NCBI GenBank assembly: GCA_036567985.1 | Contig: DATCTK010000074.1 | Location: 1 to 64,000 of the forward strand | Source of the DNA: SZUA-229 sp036567985 | GTDB taxonomy: Bacteria > Pseudomonadota > Gammaproteobacteria > SZUA-229 | Length of the DNA: 64,000 bases | Reading direction: 5' to 3' | In this document: piece by piece, positions 60,400 to 64,000 of the stretch | Layout: each line of letters starts with the position of its first letter | How positions within the stretch are numbered: position 1 is the stretch's first letter | The notes under the pieces: generated by a model | Database searches by the model: none | Seen by the model: the letters and a program-made list of their open reading frames with translations, nothing else | Told to the model about the DNA's origin: nothing | Program-made: the position numbers and the translations under genes

Positions 60400-61383
60400 A
60401 TGCAGACCGATCCCGCCATCTATACCGATTTTGCCTCGCTTACCCGGCTGAAAAAGGGTGCGCGGGAGCAGAGCCCGGAGGCGATACGCCAGGTCGCAAA
60501 ACAGTTTGAATCGCTGTTTGTGCAGATGATGCTGAAAAGCATGCGCGACACGGTGCCGGAAAACGAGATGTTTGGCAGCAATGCCGAGCGCACCTACCGC
60601 GATATGTACGACAAACAGCTGAGCATGAATATCTCCGAGGGCAGGGGCATCGGCCTGGCACGGGTAATCGAGCGTCAGCTGGGGGGTGAGCCAGAGCCGT
60701 TGCAAGCCCCGGCAATGGCCCAGGCTATGGAAAATTATCGCGCCCGCGCCAGGCCGGCGCAGGCAACAGATTCCGGCATTGAGCTGGGCAGGTTGCCCGC
60801 CGACAGCCAGTTCACCGGTCGGGTCAATCCATTTGCCGCGGCGAGCAACGCCTCGGGCGATAGTCGCAATTCTGTCGACCAGCGTGCACAACAGTTTATT
60901 AAGGATGTCTGGCCCTATGCCGAGCGTGCTGCCAGTGCGCTGGGGGTGGATACCGAAGTGTTGCTGGCACAGTCCGCACTGGAAACCGGCTGGGGCCGGC
61001 ATGTGCCAGTTAAAGCGGACGGCAGCAGCAGTCATAACCTGTTCGGCATCAAGGCCGATCAACGCTGGCAGGGTGAACGTGTGGAAATTGTGACACGGGA
61101 ATTCCGCCACGGGGCAATGCAGCAGGAAAAGGCGGAATTCCGCGCCTATGACTCGCTGCCCGAGGCGCTGAATGATTACGTGGAGTTTATTCGCGGCAAC
61201 CCCCGTTACCAGAAAGCGCTGGAGCATGGTTATGACGCCGAGGCCTACGCCCGCGAATTGCAGCAGGCGGGCTATGCCACCGACCCGGATTACGCGCGCA
61301 AGATTAACCGGGTGCGTAACAGCGAGCTGCTGCAGACGGGCGTATCTGAATTAAAGAATTTGTCTGAATCGCCGCTAACCTGA
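60400..61383 (+). CDS. flgJ: Flagellar rod-assembly protein / peptidoglycan hydrolase FlgJ
   Basis: 327 residues with both domains. N-terminal rod-binding part (QVAKQFESLFVQMMLKSMRDTVPENEMF, about 27-54) and C-terminal glucosaminidase-type hydrolase (about 165-327): LLAQSALETGWGRHVP with the catalytic Glu, SHNLFGIKADQRW, FRAYDSLPEALNDYVEFI. It caps the growing rod and opens the cell wall for it. Dual-domain FlgJ is usual in gammaproteobacteria. Confidence 0.95.
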   Translation: MQTDPAIYTDFASLTRLKKGAREQSPEAIRQVAKQFESLFVQMMLKSMRDTVPENEMFGSNAERTYRDMYDKQLSMNISEGRGIGLARVIERQLGGEPEPLQAPAMAQAMENYRARARPAQATDSGIELGRLPADSQFTGRVNPFAAASNASGDSRNSVDQRAQQFIKDVWPYAERAASALGVDTEVLLAQSALETGWGRHVPVKADGSSSHNLFGIKADQRWQGERVEIVTREFRHGAMQQEKAEFRAYDSLPEALNDYVEFIRGNPRYQKALEHGYDAEAYARELQQAGYATDPDYARKINRVRNSELLQTGVSELKNLSESPLT

Positions 61384-61448
61384 GGTATCGGGAAGGCGTT
61401 TATCAGGTCGTCCAGTACCTGACCAATAAACGTAGGATGTGAGGCACC

Positions 61449-63794
61449 ATGCCTGATTTATTGAATGTATCACTCAGTGGTTTAAGAGCCTATCAGGGCG
61501 CCTTATCCACCACATCACATAATATTGCCAATGTGGGTAATGACAGTTACACACGGCAACGGGTCGAGCTGGATGCGCGAAACCCGATCGGCCTGGGTAA
61601 CAACTATTTCGGCCAGGGCGTTGACCTGACCTCGGTCGATCGCATTATCGATAACTTCAATACCATCAATATTCGCGACCTCACCGCAAATACCTCGCGG
61701 CTGGAAGCCTTTGCCGATTATGCCAGTCGCATCGAAAGCATGGTGGCGGATCAGGATGCCGGTTTAATGCCGGCGTTGGACGGTTTTTTCAATGCAGTCA
61801 GCGATGTTGCCAATGATCCCTCCGCCAGTGCGCCGCGGGTTGCCATGCTGGGTGCGGCGGAAAACCTGCAGCAGCGGCTGTCTTCCATGGGTGAGGAATT
61901 GCAACGCATGGAAGCGGAGGTCAACAGTCGCCTGCGCAGTGAAATCTCAGAAATCAACCAGATCGCGCAACAGATCGCCAAGCTGAATACCGCCATTCCC
62001 TCACGCACTGATGTGGATAATCGCCCCAGTGATCTGCTGGATAAGCGGGATGCGCTACTTAAACAGCTGGCGGAAAAAATTTCAGTGACCGTGGTGGAAC
62101 AGGCCAATGGCAACCTCAATGTGCTGGTGGGCAGTGGCCAGTTGCTGGTCACCAATGGCACTGCACTCAATCTGGTGGCCGGGCAGGACCCGGCACAACC
62201 CAGCCAGGCAGCGATTGCCATTGAAAGTGGTTCCAGCTCGGTGAATATCACCCAGAACCTGGTGGGTGGCACACTGGGCGGCCTGCTGGATTTTCGTGAC
62301 AACCTGTTACAGGACACACAAAACCGCCTGGGGCGCACCGCCATCGGCATTGCGCAAAGTGTCAATGAACTGCAGGTGCAGGGCTATGATTTAAACGGCG
62401 AGCTGGGTAAAAACCTGTTTAGCAGCGTGCCCATGGGGCCATTGCAGGGCCAGTTTGGCGGTGATTATCTGGCCAATGGTTTTGATGTGGGTGACACGGT
62501 TGCATTTAACCTGGATTTCGATGGGCAAACCGTGGCGGTATCATATGCGGTGCAGCCGGGTGATACGAATCAGGACATTGCCGATGGCCTGCTCGCCAGC
62601 ATCAATGGAGATGCCAATGTTACCGACAATGGTGATGGCACCTATACCCTGGCGGGCACAACCCCCGGCAGCAGCCTGACCTTTGAACTCTATGGCAGCA
62701 ATATTAAATTTACCTCTGATGGTGGCCCCAGCCCGCTGGGACACAATTTACAGTTGTCGGCACTCACCGACGGCGTCGCCGATGATGCGCGCATCCAGCT
62801 GGCCAATCTGGGTTCCAGCAGTACCCGGCTGACTGCGGCACTGGTATCGACCGGATCTCCTGCCAGCTTTGTTGGGCCATCTAGCGAGGCCATTGCTAAC
62901 CAGGAAAACAGCGGCAGTGGCGTGATCAATTTTGCGGTCAGCGATGCCGGGCAACTCAGTGTGTCGGATTATGAAGTGACCTATGACGGCGCCAACTACA
63001 ATGTGGTGCGTCTGGCAGACAACGCCACGGTGGCCAGCGGTGCCGGGCCATTTACGGTGGACGGACTGGATATCAGCGTCAGCGGCACCCCGGATGTGGG
63101 TGACTCGTTCAGGATTAGGCCCACCAGTATGGGTGCGATTGATATGCGCAGCAATATTATCGACCCCAATAAGCTGGCGATGGCGCTGCCGGTGAGGGCA
63201 GAGGTCAGTGCTGCCAATATCGGTTCCACCCAGGCATCACAGGCTGAAGTGCTGGATGTGACCAATGGCGACCTGACCCGTGCGGTGGACATCGTATTCA
63301 ACAGCAGTGGTTCCGCGGCGAGCTTTGATGTGATTGATCGGCAGAGTGGTACGGTGTTGCAGAATGCGGTGCCCTATTACAGTGGCATGACGCTGAGCCA
63401 GAATGGCTGGCAGGTCAAATTGACAGGCCAACCGGCAAGCGGTGATACCATCAGCGTTGAAAACAATAGCAGTGCAGCTTCGGACAACCGTAATGCACTG
63501 GCCATGGCCAATCTGCAACTGGCCTCTGTGCTGGATGGTGGCAATACCACCTTTGAGCAGTCCTATAACAGCCTGGTCTCTGAAGTGGGGGTGTTAACCC
63601 AGCAGGTCAACACCAACCTCGAGGTGGATACAAGCCTGCTCAATAGTGCGCAGGCTCGACGGGAAAGTATTTCCGGGGTGAACCTGGATGAAGAGGCGGC
63701 GGACCTGATTCGGTACCAGCAGGCATATCAGGCTCTGTCGCGTATTGTGCAAACCTCACAAACCTTATTTGAATCTCTGCTTAGCGTGGTCTAA
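61449..63794 (+). CDS. flgK: Flagellar hook-filament junction protein FlgK (HAP1), long form
   Basis: 781 residues, clearly longer than the 550-650 usual for FlgK. The N-terminal DLLNVSLSGLRAYQGALSTTSHNIANVGNDSYTRQRVEL and the C-terminal SGVNLDEEAADLIRYQQAYQALSRIVQTSQTLFESLLSVV are canonical. The extra length lies in the middle (about 330-640) as D2/D3-like beta domains (GDTVAFNLDFDGQTVAVSYAVQPGDTNQDI; VSDYEVTYDGANYNVVRLADNATV) that would be surface exposed. Exported by the flagellar type III system. GTGAGG lies just before the ATG. Confidence 0.95.
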   Translation: MPDLLNVSLSGLRAYQGALSTTSHNIANVGNDSYTRQRVELDARNPIGLGNNYFGQGVDLTSVDRIIDNFNTINIRDLTANTSRLEAFADYASRIESMVADQDAGLMPALDGFFNAVSDVANDPSASAPRVAMLGAAENLQQRLSSMGEELQRMEAEVNSRLRSEISEINQIAQQIAKLNTAIPSRTDVDNRPSDLLDKRDALLKQLAEKISVTVVEQANGNLNVLVGSGQLLVTNGTALNLVAGQDPAQPSQAAIAIESGSSSVNITQNLVGGTLGGLLDFRDNLLQDTQNRLGRTAIGIAQSVNELQVQGYDLNGELGKNLFSSVPMGPLQGQFGGDYLANGFDVGDTVAFNLDFDGQTVAVSYAVQPGDTNQDIADGLLASINGDANVTDNGDGTYTLAGTTPGSSLTFELYGSNIKFTSDGGPSPLGHNLQLSALTDGVADDARIQLANLGSSSTRLTAALVSTGSPASFVGPSSEAIANQENSGSGVINFAVSDAGQLSVSDYEVTYDGANYNVVRLADNATVASGAGPFTVDGLDISVSGTPDVGDSFRIRPTSMGAIDMRSNIIDPNKLAMALPVRAEVSAANIGSTQASQAEVLDVTNGDLTRAVDIVFNSSGSAASFDVIDRQSGTVLQNAVPYYSGMTLSQNGWQVKLTGQPASGDTISVENNSSAASDNRNALAMANLQLASVLDGGNTTFEQSYNSLVSEVGVLTQQVNTNLEVDTSLLNSAQARRESISGVNLDEEAADLIRYQQAYQALSRIVQTSQTLFESLLSVV

Positions 63795-63796
63795 TT

Positions 63797-64000
63797 ATGC
63801 GAGTCTCAACAGCACTTCTGCATTCACAGGGCGTACAAAGCATGCTGGACAAGCAGGCTGAACTGATGCGCCTGCAGAACCAGGTGTCCAGTGGCAAACG
63901 AATTCTGACACCCTCCGATGACCCCAGTGGCGTCTCACGTTTGATGGGTATCAGCGAAGCGCAAAACCAGATCAAGCAGTATGATGAAAACATCAACTAT
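63797..64000 (+). CDS. flgL: Flagellar hook-filament junction protein FlgL (HAP3), N-terminal part
   Basis: The first 68 codons are in the window: MRVSTALLHSQGVQSMLDKQ, then ELMRLQNQVSSGKRILTPSDDPSGVSRLMGISEAQNQIKQYDENI. The NQVSSGKR-xxxPSDDP motif is the shared flagellin/FlgL N-terminus. Starts 2 bp after flgK. The rest lies outside the window. Confidence 0.93.
   Translation, partial: MRVSTALLHSQGVQSMLDKQAELMRLQNQVSSGKRILTPSDDPSGVSRLMGISEAQNQIKQYDENINY

Noticed and set aside
60277..61227. 316-codon minus-strand frame antisense to flgI/flgJ
   Set aside because: Antisense shadow of two certain flagellar genes.
1..64000. tRNA, rRNA, transposase, integrase or prophage genes
   Set aside because: None were recognised on either strand; mobility signals are limited to the non-coding repeat families.

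Overview
The window is a chromosomal segment of a Gram-negative bacterium, most likely a gammaproteobacterium: it carries a LexA/Y-family polymerase pair, a fleSR-fliEFGHIJ and flgIJKL flagellar block of the Pseudomonas/Vibrio type with sigma-54 promoters, and a Prs/exosortase-type exopolysaccharide (EPS) locus. The genus cannot be named from the sequence alone.

Layout. (1) 1-2260: 5' end of a tonB-like gene (minus), a divergent promoter region with a candidate Fur box, then lexA and a Y-family DNA polymerase gene. (2) 2261-3407: no genes, only nested palindromic repeats. (3) 3408-45439: one very large EPS locus, almost all on the minus strand. It holds a truncated prsR-like receiver gene, prsK, prsT, a WecA/MraY-like initiating transferase, an exosortase fused to EpsI, rmlBADC for dTDP-rhamnose, then an AT-rich core (about 15.5-33.7 kb) of glycosyltransferases, a CapK-like ligase, a deacetylase, a Wzy-type polymerase, two sulfotransferases, a Wzx flippase, a secreted beta-helix protein and a kinase/nucleotidyltransferase pair. 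After the core come manC, a fused ATP-sulfurylase/APS kinase, a UDP-glucuronate 4-epimerase, ugd, and the envelope export set (TIGR03790-like protein, CpsD-like ATPase, GumC-like chain-length protein, beta-barrel, Wza-like exporter). Three core genes (24266-28344) run on the plus strand. (4) 45796-48581: a GGDEF-EAL regulator and a small DUF2892-like membrane protein. (5) 48582-49929: a second repeat-only stretch. (6) 49930-58307: fleSR-fliEFGHIJ. (7) 58308-58706: a third repeat stretch, then a secreted DsrE-like protein and flgIJK plus the start of flgL.

How it fits together. Rhamnose, mannose, glucuronate and galacturonate donors are made locally. The WecA-like enzyme starts the lipid-linked unit, the GTs extend it, Wzx flips it, Wzy polymerises it, and GumC/CpsD/Wza/beta-barrel control its length and export it. 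A PAPS-generating fusion enzyme and two sulfotransferases point to a sulfated acidic EPS. The exosortase/PrsK/PrsT genes tie the locus to protein sorting and surface display. The GGDEF-EAL protein next to it and the flagellar block suggest a biofilm/motility junction.

The least explained feature is the non-coding part. Five families of palindromic repeats (called A to E here) sit at almost every module boundary. The largest (family C) is a roughly 0.6-0.8 kb array of perfect hairpins with short, often GGA-bearing loops, bounded by terminal inverted repeats. Its two copies show compensatory base-pair changes in one stem. Other points worth attention are the rewritten ATP-binding motifs of the ATP-sulfurylase domain, the response regulator cut off exactly after its receiver domain, and a nucleotidyltransferase fused to a membrane domain beside a thymidylate-kinase-like protein.
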